A DNA stretch of 64,000 bases from Beaufortia kweichowensis (Eukaryota > Chordata > Actinopteri > Cypriniformes > Gastromyzontidae). This document shows positions 23,901-32,887 of this stretch, one piece after another (the first letter of the stretch is position 1; every line of letters starts with the position of its first letter). Where the stretch lies: positions 15,524,659 to 15,588,658 of the forward strand of contig CM032797.1 of the NCBI GenBank assembly GCA_019155185.1, written 5' to 3'. Position numbers and translations under genes: made by a program. A model generated the notes under the pieces. The model was not told where the DNA came from and did no database searches. It saw only the letters and a list, made by a program, of their open reading frames with translations.

Positions 23901-24425
23901 TGTAAAGCAGGACTGTGAATGCTTCTTTCAATCATTCTTAATTTTCTTGACATCCTCTCCATGTTTGTTTTGTTTGTTTGTTCGACAGTGAGCTGTTTTC
24001 AGAAGTCATTCCATCTGGCACGCACCATGGGGGCGCCGGCCCCCAACCTCTCACCCCGCCGGGCCGCTCTCTTACCGCACGCAGTCGCTTTAGCGCTCCT
24101 CGCGGCTAGCTATAGTGCTGTCTGTGTGCAGGTGTGCCATATCGCTGTCTCCGCCCCTCTTTCTCCGCCCGCCGCGGCGGTTAACTGACTGTTTGTCATC
24201 CCTGTTCAGGAGAGAAGGCTGCCTCCCCCAGTGCCAAAGAAACCCCCGAAAGGCCACCCGCCACTGGCCAGGGACCGCTCGCTGGAGAGCACCGAGAAGC
24301 AGCGTCAGGAGGCTCGCAAACGTTTGATGGCAGCCAAGCGAGCCGCTTCTGTGCGGCAGAACTCGGCCACAGAGAGCGCAGACAGCATCGAGATCTATAT
24401 ACCCGAGGCCCAGACCAGACTATGA
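1948..24425 (+). CDS. dlgap1: DLGAP1 (SAPAP1/GKAP) postsynaptic scaffold, whole gene model, ten coding exons
   Basis: Joined exons 1948-2928, 5443-5654, 9926-10103, 11070-11310, 20151-20562, 21098-21177, 21933-22351, 22945-23036, 23401-23553 and 24210-24425 give about 994 residues, close to the mammalian 977. The protein starts MKGLSSSRSHHH as in vertebrate DLGAP1. It carries five GKAP repeats that bind the PSD-95 guanylate-kinase domain (cores SYVKAM, SYLKAT, SYLRAV, SYMRAM, SYVRAI), two dynein light chain sites (SIGIQVD and SVGIQVEE), the GKAP homology domain in exons 7-9, and the SHANK-binding PDZ ligand QTRL at the C-terminus. All splice phases agree, but exon 5 needs one extra base at 20459-20463 to stay in frame. 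DLGAP1 rather than DLGAP2-4 follows from the N-terminus and repeat order. Which teleost copy (a or b) cannot be told here. Confidence 0.96.
2929..5442 (+). other. dlgap1: dlgap1 intron 1
   Basis: AT-rich intron with consensus ends. Apart from the CRE at 4435-4442 I see no gene or repeat family that I can name. Confidence 0.85.
5443..5654 (+). CDS. dlgap1: dlgap1 coding exon 2 (first two GKAP repeats)
   Basis: The acceptor ccccacag ends at 5442. The exon reads VPQDEWGGFPLGKDEDIPC and carries repeat cores RMRSGSYVKAM and ARRASYLKAT, each with the serine-tyrosine pair involved in binding the PSD-95 guanylate-kinase domain. It contains an acidic DSGDSDDSPKPSPK linker. The donor GTAAGG at 5655 leaves phase 2, matched by exon 3. 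Confidence 0.95.
8760..8806 (+). promoter_or_regulatory. Paired inverted CCAAT motifs upstream of the candidate short-isoform exon
   Basis: GTGATTGGTC near 8760 and GACCAATCC near 8797 form NF-Y-type sites in opposite orientation about 35 bases apart. They stand 350-400 bases before the candidate alternative first exon of dlgap1. Promoter function is inference. Confidence 0.3.
9149..9180 (+). CDS. dlgap1: Candidate alternative first exon of a short dlgap1 isoform
   Basis: Within dlgap1 intron 2, an ATG at 9149 opens MCVLRCVGGP plus two bases and ends exactly at a strong donor, CCCAAA|GTGAGTTT (9181). The leftover phase 2 is the phase required by exon 3, giving MCVLRCVGGPK-ISSEHSPK. Short N-terminally distinct GKAP isoforms of DLGAP1 are known in mammals. 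Two oppositely oriented CCAAT motifs lie about 350-400 bases upstream (8764-8768 and 8799-8803). No TATA box is obvious. A chance match is possible because the coding part is only ten codons. Confidence 0.45.
9926..10103 (+). CDS. dlgap1: dlgap1 coding exon 3 (GKAP repeats 3 and 4)
   Basis: The acceptor catccacag ends at 9925. The first base completes a lysine codon from exon 2, giving LKISSEHSPKLQIRSHSYLRAV, then VSINRSLDTLDP and SRNESYMRAMSTISQ. The donor at 10104 (GTTTGT) leaves phase 0. The candidate short-isoform first exon at 9149-9180 ends in the same phase as exon 2, so it could replace exons 1-2. Confidence 0.95.
10104..11069 (+). other. dlgap1: dlgap1 intron 3
   Basis: A 966-base intron with a pyrimidine-rich 3' end. 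Nothing else is seen. Confidence 0.85.
11070..11310 (+). CDS. dlgap1: dlgap1 coding exon 4 (GKAP repeat 5)
   Basis: Starts after ctcccgcag at 11069 and reads VSEVEVNGQIEAVCESVFSE, then GCFRMRSHSYVRAI and a TTTTVRTIQSST tail. Its first bases, GTAAGTG, are themselves a consensus donor, so acceptor and donor signals are fused at this boundary. The true donor is ACAG|GTCAGC at 11311, leaving phase 1. The exon is 241 bases, so skipping it would shift the frame. Confidence 0.94.
11666..11690. repeat. (TG)n microsatellite
   Basis: About 12 TG units in dlgap1 intron 4. Confidence 0.9.
16729..16815. repeat. Palindromic cyprinid repeat, left-end fragment
   Basis: GGAATAGTTTACCCCAAAAT followed by the family's CATTTATTCACCC-like internal sequence, truncated; in dlgap1 intron 4. 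Confidence 0.6.
20151..20562 (+). CDS. dlgap1: dlgap1 coding exon 5, with an apparent one-base frameshift
   Basis: The acceptor ctgcctacag ends at 20150. The exon reads VSSCITTYKKTPPPVPPRTS, a proline-rich SH3-ligand-like stretch, then SMKALTAAIEAANAQIHGPA. After SPLP the frame is lost at a run of five C's (20459-20463). The conserved end of the exon, RKSRCLSIGIQ with the first dynein light chain site, lies in the +2 frame from 20464. One more C would join the two halves. The donor GTGGGT is at 20563, phase 0 in the second frame. Confidence 0.9.
20563..21097 (+). other. dlgap1: dlgap1 intron 5
   Basis: AT-rich intron with nothing notable. Confidence 0.85.
21098..21177 (+). CDS. dlgap1: dlgap1 coding exon 6 (second dynein light chain site)
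   Basis: An 80-base exon between acceptor tgaacag and donor GTGAGT (21178). It reads VDGPEDQELEDPSKFQSVGI then QVEEQHG. SVGIQVEE is the second LC8/DYNLL-binding motif and is conserved with mammalian DLGAP1. Leaves phase 2. Confidence 0.93.
21178..21932 (+). other. dlgap1: dlgap1 intron 6
   Basis: AT-rich intron with a short pyrimidine tract before the acceptor. Nothing else is seen. Confidence 0.85.
21933..22351 (+). CDS. dlgap1: dlgap1 coding exon 7 (start of GKAP homology region)
   Basis: The acceptor tcatctcag ends at 21932. The exon reads HRRFTRSNSVTAAVQADLDT, SRQYSRDAATSTVSIQGSGN, FDPSILPPPDPWIDS and RDGRWFLKLLQAETERMEGW. The last part opens the C-terminal GKAP homology domain. The donor GTGAGT at 22352 leaves phase 1, completed by exon 8 to give the isoleucine of DSILGKIR. 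Confidence 0.95.
22352..22944 (+). other. dlgap1: dlgap1 intron 7
   Basis: Contains a 3' fragment of the palindromic cyprinid repeat (22698-22770), a CTCF-like motif around 22506-22520 and a short TG run before the acceptor. Confidence 0.85.
22698..22770. repeat. Palindromic cyprinid repeat, right-end fragment
   Basis: Diverged right end of the same family, ending TTTGGGGAAACTAGTCCTTT; in dlgap1 intron 7. Confidence 0.55.
22945..23036 (+). CDS. dlgap1: dlgap1 coding exon 8
   Basis: The acceptor gttgttcag ends at 22944, following a TG repeat. The exon reads LGKIRSAVGSAQLLMSQKFQ then QFRELCEENL, a helical part of the GKAP homology domain. The donor GTGAGT at 23037 is phase 0. Confidence 0.95.
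23037..23400 (+). other. dlgap1: dlgap1 intron 8
   Basis: Contains a fragment of a widespread fish interspersed repeat at 23085-23165. Confidence 0.85.
23085..23165. repeat. Fragment of a widespread teleost interspersed repeat
   Basis: TTTGGAAGACACTTATCCAA matches the familiar teleost repeat with core TTTGGCAGACGCTTTTATCC. It continues ATGCGACTCATAGTGC and ends near CAAACCCCC. Confidence 0.6.
23401..23553 (+). CDS. dlgap1: dlgap1 coding exon 9
   Basis: The acceptor ggcttaacag ends at 23400. The exon reads NPNAHPRPVAQDLAGFWDML, LSIENISLKFDELHQLKANN and WRPLDPPERK, the core of the GKAP homology domain. The donor GTATGA at 23554 is phase 0. Confidence 0.96.
23554..24209 (+). other. dlgap1: dlgap1 intron 9, with a CpG-rich patch
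   Basis: The last 190 bases before exon 10 (about 24015-24190) are strikingly GC- and CpG-rich against an AT-rich gene. They hold a 53-codon reading frame from an ATG in good context (accATGG, 24027) to TGA at 24186. The frame includes a leucine/alanine-rich hydrophobic stretch. No homolog is recognised, and it is best treated as non-coding until tested. Confidence 0.6.
24210..24425 (+). CDS. dlgap1: dlgap1 coding exon 10 (C-terminus with PDZ ligand)
   Basis: The acceptor cctgttcag ends at 24209. The exon reads ERRLPPPVPKKPPKGHPPLA, then RSLESTEKQRQEARKRLMAA and ends ESADSIEIYIPEAQTRL followed by TGA at 24423. The final QTRL is the class I PDZ ligand that binds SHANK proteins. Confidence 0.97.
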   Translation, partial: ERRLPPPVPKKPPKGHPPLARDRSLESTEKQRQEARKRLMAAKRAASVRQNSATESADSIEIYIPEAQTRL

Positions 24426-26246
24426 AACTGCCAACACATCAACACACACAGTCATTCATAAATCGAGACACCGTGAGCACAATGCTTCACTCTCATATAT
24501 ACAGTATTTGCCTACCGCAACATACACCAGCACCATGATAGCACAGTAGTTGTCAATTGACCTTTCATTATTTACAAAATAATATTAAATTTCAACGATC
24601 CCAAGCCATTACTGGATCATTTACATGCACATATGTGCTTTTTGGAGCTTGGTCACTTTATATACAGTATGCGGTTTTATTTTTCATGCGCAAACACACA
24701 TTTACAGTATATATATATCTATATATAAAACATACACACACAGACACATGCATATGTGTGTGTGTGTTACTGACCTCTCTTATAGCCATTGGTTGACATT
24801 TGTTCACCATGTAGATAAACATGAGCATACACAAAAATATCTACGTTATCATTAAACAGTTCTACATACACATAAAATGACATGGACCGGGTGTTTGTAA
24901 TATAATCTGTCTTATACCTTTTCCCTTAACGACTAAAGGAGCGTTATAGCAGGTTTAATGTTTTGCTTCACCACAGTCTTTCCCATTTGTCTCTCTCTCT
25001 CACATGCTGTCTTAACCCGACGATCTGAAGTGATCATAGTGAATTATGTTCCTCCTAGCCATGTGAAGTAGGTCCTCTTCAGTAGAAAACTCTCTTGTCA
25101 GTCCTTTTCAGTAGTGCCATCTAGCAAACACTGTATCCTGTTTGCAGTATTATCTGTTTTTAGTATTTTTAGCAGTGCAAATTATTATTTGAAATCTTCC
25201 ATTTCTGCCCCCTCTTTTCCTCACCATTTTATTACCTGTAACACAATTGGGAAACTATTACCACTTAACAGGGTATTTGAAGATAAAAGCAATACGCGTT
25301 TTAAATTCTATTGTTAAACTACATTTCTTTTAATGTACAAACTAATTCATAGCTAAGGAAAAGATGCCTTCACTATCCTGTAGCCTGTCCTGTTTGGTTT
25401 TGTTTCTATACTTACTATTGTGAACACTTATCAATGGCCACTCTTATTTTAAAATTTCTTTAGTCATATGTGGGACATTTAGGCACATTATATTCTTTAG
25501 TGAATAATATACAAATAACCTACTTATCAATTTTTATAAAATAGATTTGGGGCCTTTTGTGAATTTTTATGTAGACAAGTAGTGGAACTCTAATGAGATG
25601 ACTGCAAAAAATAAAACGGAAAAAGGGGAATTCTAATAAAATGCAAGATTTTCATCATTGTTCACATGATTATGTCTTTCCAGTAGCAATTTCAGTGACT
25701 TAATTTAATGTGTTTTAATACTGTGTTGGGGCACAGGGGGAGTATTTTTGTAAGCGTCGTGCTCAAAGGGGTTGTGACTCTGAGAGGACCATGTGACTCT
25801 GCCTGATCAATCACGTCAGGTGAGCTAAACTAGCGTTAAACTCTCAGGAAAAGACAGAGTAAAATAGTGAGTGCAGCAAAATCAGGGTCTCCTAGTGGTA
25901 ATGTTTTATGCGTGAATTTGTGTGCGCGTTAAGAGCACACAGGTGTGTTTTAAGAATGTATGCATCTTTATGGTGAATGGGTATGTGTGGTTTGTGTGTG
26001 TGAACCTGTGTGTGCATACTGTATGAGGGTGTGTGTGTGTGTTTATAAAAGTGCTTCCTAATTTTATTGGTTAACACTTGGGTTTTTTTGGATGACGTTT
26101 AGTAGCCTCATGAACTTGTGTACAGTATCAAAGCCCCTTGTTCTTGTTTTAGTCTATATTGTTTGTACAAGAAAATGATGAGGATGTTCCTGTAAGCATG
26201 CAGACACAATATGAGTCCTATAGATATATATCTGAATTTTACTATT

Positions 26247-26275
26247 ATTTTATTTATTTATTTATTTATTTATTT
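26247..26275 (+). promoter_or_regulatory. dlgap1: AU-rich element in the dlgap1 3' UTR
   Basis: About seven overlapping ATTTA pentamers form a class II type AU-rich element about 130-160 bases before the distal poly(A) signal. In the longer UTR form it would be a likely mRNA stability or translation control element. It could also be a simple tetranucleotide microsatellite. Confidence 0.45.
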
Positions 26276-26406
26276 GTCTATAACTATTTAGGATTTATTT
26301 TATACGATTTTGATTCCGTTTAGTGATCTGTCATGCCACCCTCATATTGTGAATATGTTGTACTGTATGTATAAACATTATATGTGCATACATACGATGA
26401 ACAAGG

Positions 26407-26412
26407 AATAAA
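26407..26412 (+). terminator. dlgap1: Distal poly(A) signal of dlgap1
   Basis: AATAAA about 2 kb past the stop codon, followed by T-rich sequence at 26421-26430. The alternative proximal AATAAA is at 25610. Confidence 0.45.
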
Positions 26413-27636
26413 TTTTAAAAACTTTTTTGTCTTTACATGCATTAGGAAATGTATGAGGTTTCAACATTTCACTTGAAACTTGAAGCAAAAAGACTAAACC
26501 TTTTCCAATTGAGATAAAAATGCAGATTGTGCTGTAAATGATGTTTAAACAAATATTCGCCAATTTATTAATGTAATATGTCAAACTGATCAGTCCACCA
26601 CAAGAGGGACCAATGAGTTACACACTACCGTGAAACCTGTCGTTTTTCCATATCCTGTAATACAGCAGTACCCTTTTTCAACGCTAGGCGTCTCAGAGGA
26701 ATCAATTACAAAACACTTGTTACGCTGATGCACCTTGAATCAGCTCAATTCCCATAGAATCACGTGTAGGCTTGTTGTCTTTTATTTATTTTGTAAGCAA
26801 TGTATAGACACTTTTTTACATTTAGATTTGTTAAACGAATAACAATACTAATGCACTAATAACTATTTGCTATTTAATAACTATACTTTTATATATTACG
26901 AATCAAAAAATGATAAATGCATAAATAAATGGCACAAATCTGTGTATGCACAGAAGGTGCAAAGTGGTGAAATTGTCGTTACAGACAATTAAGGATAAAA
27001 TTGATGATATGAGATGGAAACGGACAGTTTTCTAATTGACCCAAGAGCGCACCTAATTCTATTGACAACGTACCCAAAGTTGTACTCGGAGTAAAGCTGC
27101 CCATATGGTACACAGTACTCTTGCCCAAAAACAAAGTTTACCATTAACTTTAGTCAATTTCAACTAAAGTTATTATGAAACAAAAACTTATGTAAAGATT
27201 AAAAACGAGTTTATGCACGTTGCATTCATATTGTCAGTGTGATGTGTAGCCCTTTTCTGATTATACTGTAGTTTGCCTAAATAAGAACAGAAATACATTT
27301 TCTGGAGTGTTTTGTATGAGGCTTACACTTTGTAGTAGCCTAATAGCCTAACTTTGTACGCCTATTTGTGTACCATGGATCGGATTTCTCTGAGTACCAC
27401 CAATTTACACGCGTCATATTTTATATTTCATATATGTTTAATACCTCAATACAAAATTTTGACAATATGGTTTTGAAAATGGTAGAATTTGGGCTGAGTT
27501 TATAGCCACCTTTTCAAAGTAACGATAAAATAAAAAGATAATAAAATGACATGCCGTTTTGTTTGTGATAGAATTTTAATAGCTTTTTATTCTGCACGAA
27601 GAATGGAAAATTGAATAAAGCTAAATTAATTAAATT

Positions 27637-29234
27637 ATAGGTCATGGTGCATTACAGTTCGTGAGGCCAGGAAGGATTAAAGGAGGAAGAACTGACTGAC
27701 ATTTAAGACTAAATTATATCTGGATAGGGTGTCTAATTTGGATAACCCCCCCCCCGCGTTCCCCTTTGCCAAAGGTTTATTTTTTAGACGCCACTGAGAA
27801 AAACACCTCACTAATCTGAAACAGCCTGCGGGCAGCCATATTTTCAGATTAACACAGGACAAATCAATTAGTCTAGGATGTAGTGAATCAATAATCTTCT
27901 TAATCTCATAGAGCATAAACGCATTAATAACTATAATACTTTTATAGGTGCTGTTTACGCATTTGAAAGGATTATGTCAGAATCACAGAACTATCGCTTA
28001 TTTTCGTTTTTAACTACATTGTCCTGTTTCAGATCGATGTTGTAAATGCTAAAAATATGAAAGTTTTGCATTAGTCTTTTTTTGCATTATTTTTTTTTAA
28101 TTTTATTAAACGTTTACAGTGGATGTATTGAGATGCTGAATCTGACACGTCTTATTTTTGCTGACCTTTCTTAAACATTGCGGAACAATATATCCTCGTG
28201 GGACGTGAGCACTTTATTTGTTCTGAATGCAGGAATCTCTCCACACCCCACGACTACCCTTCTAATTTGTCTGGCAAGCTGGAGGACGGGCGCTCAGTGC
28301 GCGGTGGCTGCTCCTGTTGCTCTGGCGCATGTGGCTGGATTCCCAGGGATCCCCAGTGTTCTGCAGCTTGCGCTTCGAACAATCTATGACCCTTCAAAGA
28401 GGCCGTGAAAACGCAAGGCTCCTGTCGTCAATGGTTGTCTACCAGTCATGCTTTCTGAATACCAGGTCAATAAATGTAAGTGTATCAACAATGAAAGACA
28501 CTTGACAGGCGACAAAGTGTGGTGCCTTTTATCGTTTTATATTATCCACACACACGAGTACCAATAGTACTGGCATTGTGTGGATATTGTTTCAACAATT
28601 AATGACTATTTGTTTTTGAAGTCTGAAAAAAAGATTTTTTCAATGGTCCACAAAAAGATTTTGCCACTAGGAAGCCAAGTCGAAAATCATGTCCTTAGAA
28701 CACCTTAGCACTCTCAAAACCATATTACGTTGTTAAGTATCCCAATTATTGTCATTGATTAATTCATTTAATCTCATTTTTATCTAATCCTTTCTGTAAT
28801 CCTGTTTGACACTAGAGATTACCACCGGATTACCATCATTTGTGCACTAAGAGAAACTGAATTAAACTGTTTTTCTTTGCTTTTAATTCACAAACATTTT
28901 TATTTTTTATGAAAACATTATTATTATTATTACTTATAATTCACTACATAAAGTAATGTTAATAATACTTATTACAGTCTTAAAAATAAAGGTGCTTCAC
29001 AAAAGAAACATTTTAAAGAAGCTTTAACATTTGTTTTGGAATAAGGTTCTTTAGATTATTAAAAAAAACTAAAAAATGATGTGATACTTCTATTGTTCTA
29101 TTCTTTATTTTTAAGAGCGTATTCTTAAAATATCGTATACTTAATATTTTTTTGTAATAATCTGTTTAATACATGTCAGTTCTTCCTCCTTTAGCCCTTC
29201 CTGGCTTCACGAACTGTAATGCACCATGACCTAT
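27637..29234. repeat. Long-range inverted repeat, arms of about 62-66 bases
   Basis: Arm 27637-27702 and the reverse complement of 29173-29234 match except for a 4-base gap and two or three substitutions. They share GGTCATGGTGCATTACAGTT and GGAGGAAGAACTGAC. The arms are 1.47 kb apart and enclose the GC-richer block at 28180-28450. Confidence 0.8.
28180..28450. promoter_or_regulatory. GC-richer block 4 kb upstream of ptf1a, candidate regulatory element
   Basis: This block stands out from AT-rich surroundings. Open frames in all three phases look like chance: no splice-consistent partner and no recognisable domain. A conserved non-coding element serving ptf1a is inference. Confidence 0.3.
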
Positions 29235-29445
29235 GAAATAAGACGTCTCATTTATAATGCTCATCGTTGTAACGTCTGTTCCGAAAATCCATGTGTTGCT
29301 ATTCCCATGCCAGCTCAAGGTCTGCCTCGGCCGCGGCCTGTGAGATATGTGACATTGCTTAATTGATAGCGCAAAGGTGACGGTCACGGTCCTGTCTGTG
29401 CTTAATTGGTGAATGACCCGCTTTGCTGAACAACCGGTGGGTGTT

Positions 29446-29484
29446 CAGGTGCCACATGTGCCGCGCCGCAGTGGACTACAGGTG
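29446..29484. promoter_or_regulatory. E-box cluster 2.8 kb upstream of ptf1a
   Basis: CAGGTG (29446), the overlapping CACATG/CATGTG pair (29453-29460) and CAGGTG (29479) fall within 39 bases in a GC-rich block. E-boxes are bHLH sites, and PTF1A itself binds CANNTG. Autoregulation is inference. Confidence 0.35.
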
Positions 29485-31646
29485 CAACATTTGACTCGTG
29501 AATTTATGCACTTGAACTTTGTGCCTTTCAATAAATAGTAAGTGTCGTTTAGTGACCTTTACGAGTTATTTTTAGAAACTGATCAATGATGAACATTAGA
29601 TGACCACGCATATCTTGCAATGGACCAAATATTTAAAGTCTGGAGACAAATTATGTTCCTGTAGTACCACAGAACGCCCCGTCATTGTTTAATAGCACTC
29701 CTCTTACAAAAAGAAATACATTTATCAACATTTCTTTTTTATAATATTGTAAACGGGCGTTTTAGCATACAAGCTGTACGGCTGCTCTCTTCATTCACTG
29801 CCGGCAGTGGGTCTCTTTGAGCGCAGAGCGCGCAAGTGGTGCGATTCCCACGAATTGTCCCTCGAGTTGCAGCTTGCAGCAGGGTGCAACAACCATACAC
29901 TCACCAGATCCTTTCTCTCCTTTACTAACAAAGTGACCCCCTCCATCTTTATTTGAATAGCGGAGAAAAGGGGTTGTTTATGGGCTCCAACCAGTTAGCA
30001 TCTCAGGTACCAGCATAATTTGTTGTGAGGTGTCTTACAAAACTCCCTATTGGCGACCACTGTGAGGCACACTGCTTTAATGCCAGTACCAGCCCCCTAC
30101 ATAATAAAACCATACCCGCTGCCTGTCGTTTTTTTCACTGGTATATTAATTCTTGTTTGTTATTGAAGGACTTGTATAATGGTGTATTTTGCTAAAAGAA
30201 AACATTGAAGCACTTGCTTTTATTTATATGACAAAACTCTTTTTGAAAATTATGAAGGACCTGTTGGTCAAGCGTTTGCAGCTCTGAAACTGTCACATAA
30301 ATCTAACAGTATCTAATTATTTATATAATTAAATGAGTTATTTGTAAAATAATAGCACCAATTATATTACATTTGTAATATCAATACCATTATTAATAAA
30401 AACGTTTTTGATAAAAAATCTGCATAGAATATTTAAATAACTTAATGTAAATATAGCCAAAACAAATAACCTTTGCAAGGTTTAATCATATTAGCATTAA
30501 AGCTCATTATAAATCTGATTACACATTGTGGTCTAACACAGCATAAACAAAATATCCAGAAAATACCTAAAATACCTAATTATTTTAATCTAATATTTTA
30601 TCAGTAGTAAAGTTTTAATAGTAAAGCCTCAAGACCCCAAATATCCAAACTTGGCTTTATGTTTACAAAATATTATACAAAAAGTACAAAATATTAAAAA
30701 GTCTGCCAACTCTTCATTAAGGTTGTTTGGCAAACCACTTGTTAGAAAAAACTTTTTTTCAAAAAAAAATTTTTCACTTTCATTATTTTCATTATTTTAG
30801 TTTTTTACTCATTTTAAAGACAATTTCTTACTCAGTTAAAACTCAGTAAATTTAACAGCACTTATCTTATTTAGAAATCCTCATGCAATTAAATTCACTT
30901 TTTTGTTGTTTTGAGCTTTCATTTTTCACCAAGGTGTTTCTTGCTGCCTGTTGTTTATGTTGTATTGTCACAGACAAGTCGTTTAAGGCGACTATGGGAT
31001 GTTCTTATTGAAAACTAAAAACGCCTCCGCTTTACCACTGAAGTTCTCGTCTTTTTCTTGCGATTGTTTCCTGAACAGGCGAGTGTCCACTGCTTTGATA
31101 CGAACGTGCGGACAGGCATCCTAAAGCTGTGATTGATGAGAGACCTATTCTTTACCCTTTCTGCCTCTTAAATGACAGCGCCTTTCACTGACATCACTCA
31201 TACACAAATGTTTGTGCTGTATTGTATAGACAGCTCGTGGACAGCCAATAGGGCTTTAACATAGCTGCACGTCTTGATAATTAAGAGCCCGGAGGAAGAG
31301 GCTTCGCCGCACGCGAATGGTGCGCACTGAATGGAAGACATGGTTACCTGCTTTAAGAGGAGCCTCAAGGTGACAGGGTCAACAGTATACCTCCCTGACC
31401 CCTTAATTACTCGTGATAACTGTGCACTTTATGCATTCGTTGTTAATGGCAGGAAGACAAACGGACAGATAATGCCAACGTTTGTCAGTCATTAAGACCG
31501 AGGGTGCATGTCTCCAAAAACGACCCTATTCATTGTCTGTCTGTTCAACATCTGGGAAACGATTCAAACATAACTGAAAAGTTGCTAGAAATTGATGGCA
31601 TACAAACTGCTTGCAACATTTTTATATCTGTATTATTTTTCACTTG

Positions 31647-31858
31647 TATATGGGTAGTTGACAAATAAATATGTGACTGTGTCCTATGGTGTGACAGCAA
31701 AAATGTAGAAAAACTTACAAAATAAAAAATTTATTTATATTTGCTGGAGTTACAAATACGATGAGAAATATTTATCTTAATTTAGTTTTTTTTTCGACAT
31801 GTTTTGTATGTCACACCATAGGACACAGTCACATATTTATTTGTCAACTACCCATATA
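31647..31858. repeat. Foldback element with 49-bp perfect inverted arms
   Basis: Arms 31647-31695 and 31810-31858 are exact reverse complements. They begin TATATGGGTAGTTGACAAAT and are separated by 114 bases. Pairing continues imperfectly inward. Size and structure fit a MITE or foldback element, though no target-site duplication was identified. It sits about 0.3 kb upstream of the ptf1a TATA box. Confidence 0.85.
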
Positions 31859-32098
31859 TGCGTTTTCATCGCTTTTCTTATCGCATTATGAAAATATTTC
31901 TGCTTTAAAAATTCTTCTGCAACATCTTTATTAGAATCAAATTCAACTTCTGGTCACATATTGAGGTTTGACAGGGATTTTTCTGATACAGTTGTCAAAA
32001 TAGTCAGTCTAGACCGTGTCCCGTCTCAGTGTTTTGGGTTTAGGGGGCGTGTACTGTGGGCGGCCTGTAAAGATGCCTTACGCTAAGGTGAGCTGCCT

Positions 32099-32183
32099 CA
32101 GCTGCAGGCGCTGGGGGATGCTTAACGCTGATTGGTTGGCTCTTACAGTCAATGGCACGCGACTATGGATGTAGTTATAAGAG
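32099..32183 (+). promoter_or_regulatory. ptf1a: ptf1a core promoter
   Basis: A TATA box, TTATAAGAG at 32175-32183, is preceded by an inverted CCAAT box (ATTGG, 32131-32135) and an E-box CAGCTG (32099-32104). Transcription would start near 32205. This puts the in-frame upstream ATG at 32152 outside the transcript and supports the start codon at 32290. Confidence 0.7.
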
Positions 32184-32289
32184 TCCTCGCGTGCCGCCTT
32201 TCAAACTGAACCAACTCTTGAGCATCAAGAGGAAAGATCGAAGAGTCGGCGATTGTTGTTACTGGGCAACACCAACACAGCACAAAAAA

Positions 32290-32887
32290 ATGGACACTGT
32301 GTTGGATCCATTCACAGGCTTAGATTCCTTCTCCTCCCCTTACTTTGACGACGATGACTTCTTCACGGACCAGTCGTCCAGAGACCATTTGGACACAGAC
32401 GACTTTTTGGACGACGATGTTGATTTTCTCACAAATCAAATCCAAGAGTATTACAAGGACAGTCGGATATCCCCGGACGGAGATTATTGTGATGTTGGCA
32501 ACTTCTCTTTCTCCTCCTCTTCCTCGACTTTCTCGTACGGATGCGCTGACAGCACGTCGGATCTGTCCCCGCACAGAGGAGACGGTCCCTTACTGAAGAG
32601 GCGAAGACGCATGAGATCCGAGGTGGAGATGCAACAGTTGCGTCAAGCTGCCAACGTCCGGGAGAGACGGAGGATGCAGTCCATTAACGACGCTTTCGAG
32701 GGCCTGAGATCTCACATCCCTACTTTACCATACGAGAAGAGACTTTCAAAAGTTGACACGTTACGGCTTGCTATCGGCTATATCAATTTCCTCGCGGAGC
32801 TTGTACAGTCCGACATGCCAATTCGGAACCCGAACAGTGACACTTTAAATCAACCTAAAAAAGTCATCATTTGCCACAGAGGAACAA
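32290..32887 (+). CDS. ptf1a: ptf1a exon 1
   Basis: Codes residues 1-199 plus one base, including the acidic N-terminus and the whole bHLH domain. The donor GTATGT is at 32888. Confidence 0.96.

Larger units (their letters stand above)
24426..26430 (+). other. dlgap1: dlgap1 3' UTR (extent inferred)
   Basis: Sequence from the TGA to the poly(A) signal at 26407 is AT-rich and has no competing gene. An earlier AATAAA at 25610-25615 could give a shorter UTR of about 1.2 kb. Long 3' UTRs are usual for synaptic scaffold genes. Confidence 0.55.
26431..32098. other. dlgap1-ptf1a intergenic region
   Basis: Mostly AT-rich. Higher-complexity blocks are at 28180-28450, 29260-29500 (E-box cluster) and 29760-29990, and 31020-31560; they are plausible upstream ptf1a regulatory elements. 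An inverted duplicated segment (27637-27702 and 29173-29234) and a 49-bp perfect inverted repeat (31647-31858) are also present. No coding exon is supported. Confidence 0.6.

Noticed and set aside
32152..32289. In-frame N-terminal extension of ptf1a from the ATG at 32152
   Set aside because: It lies upstream of the TATA box at 32175, does not resemble Ptf1a, and the conserved protein starts at 32290.
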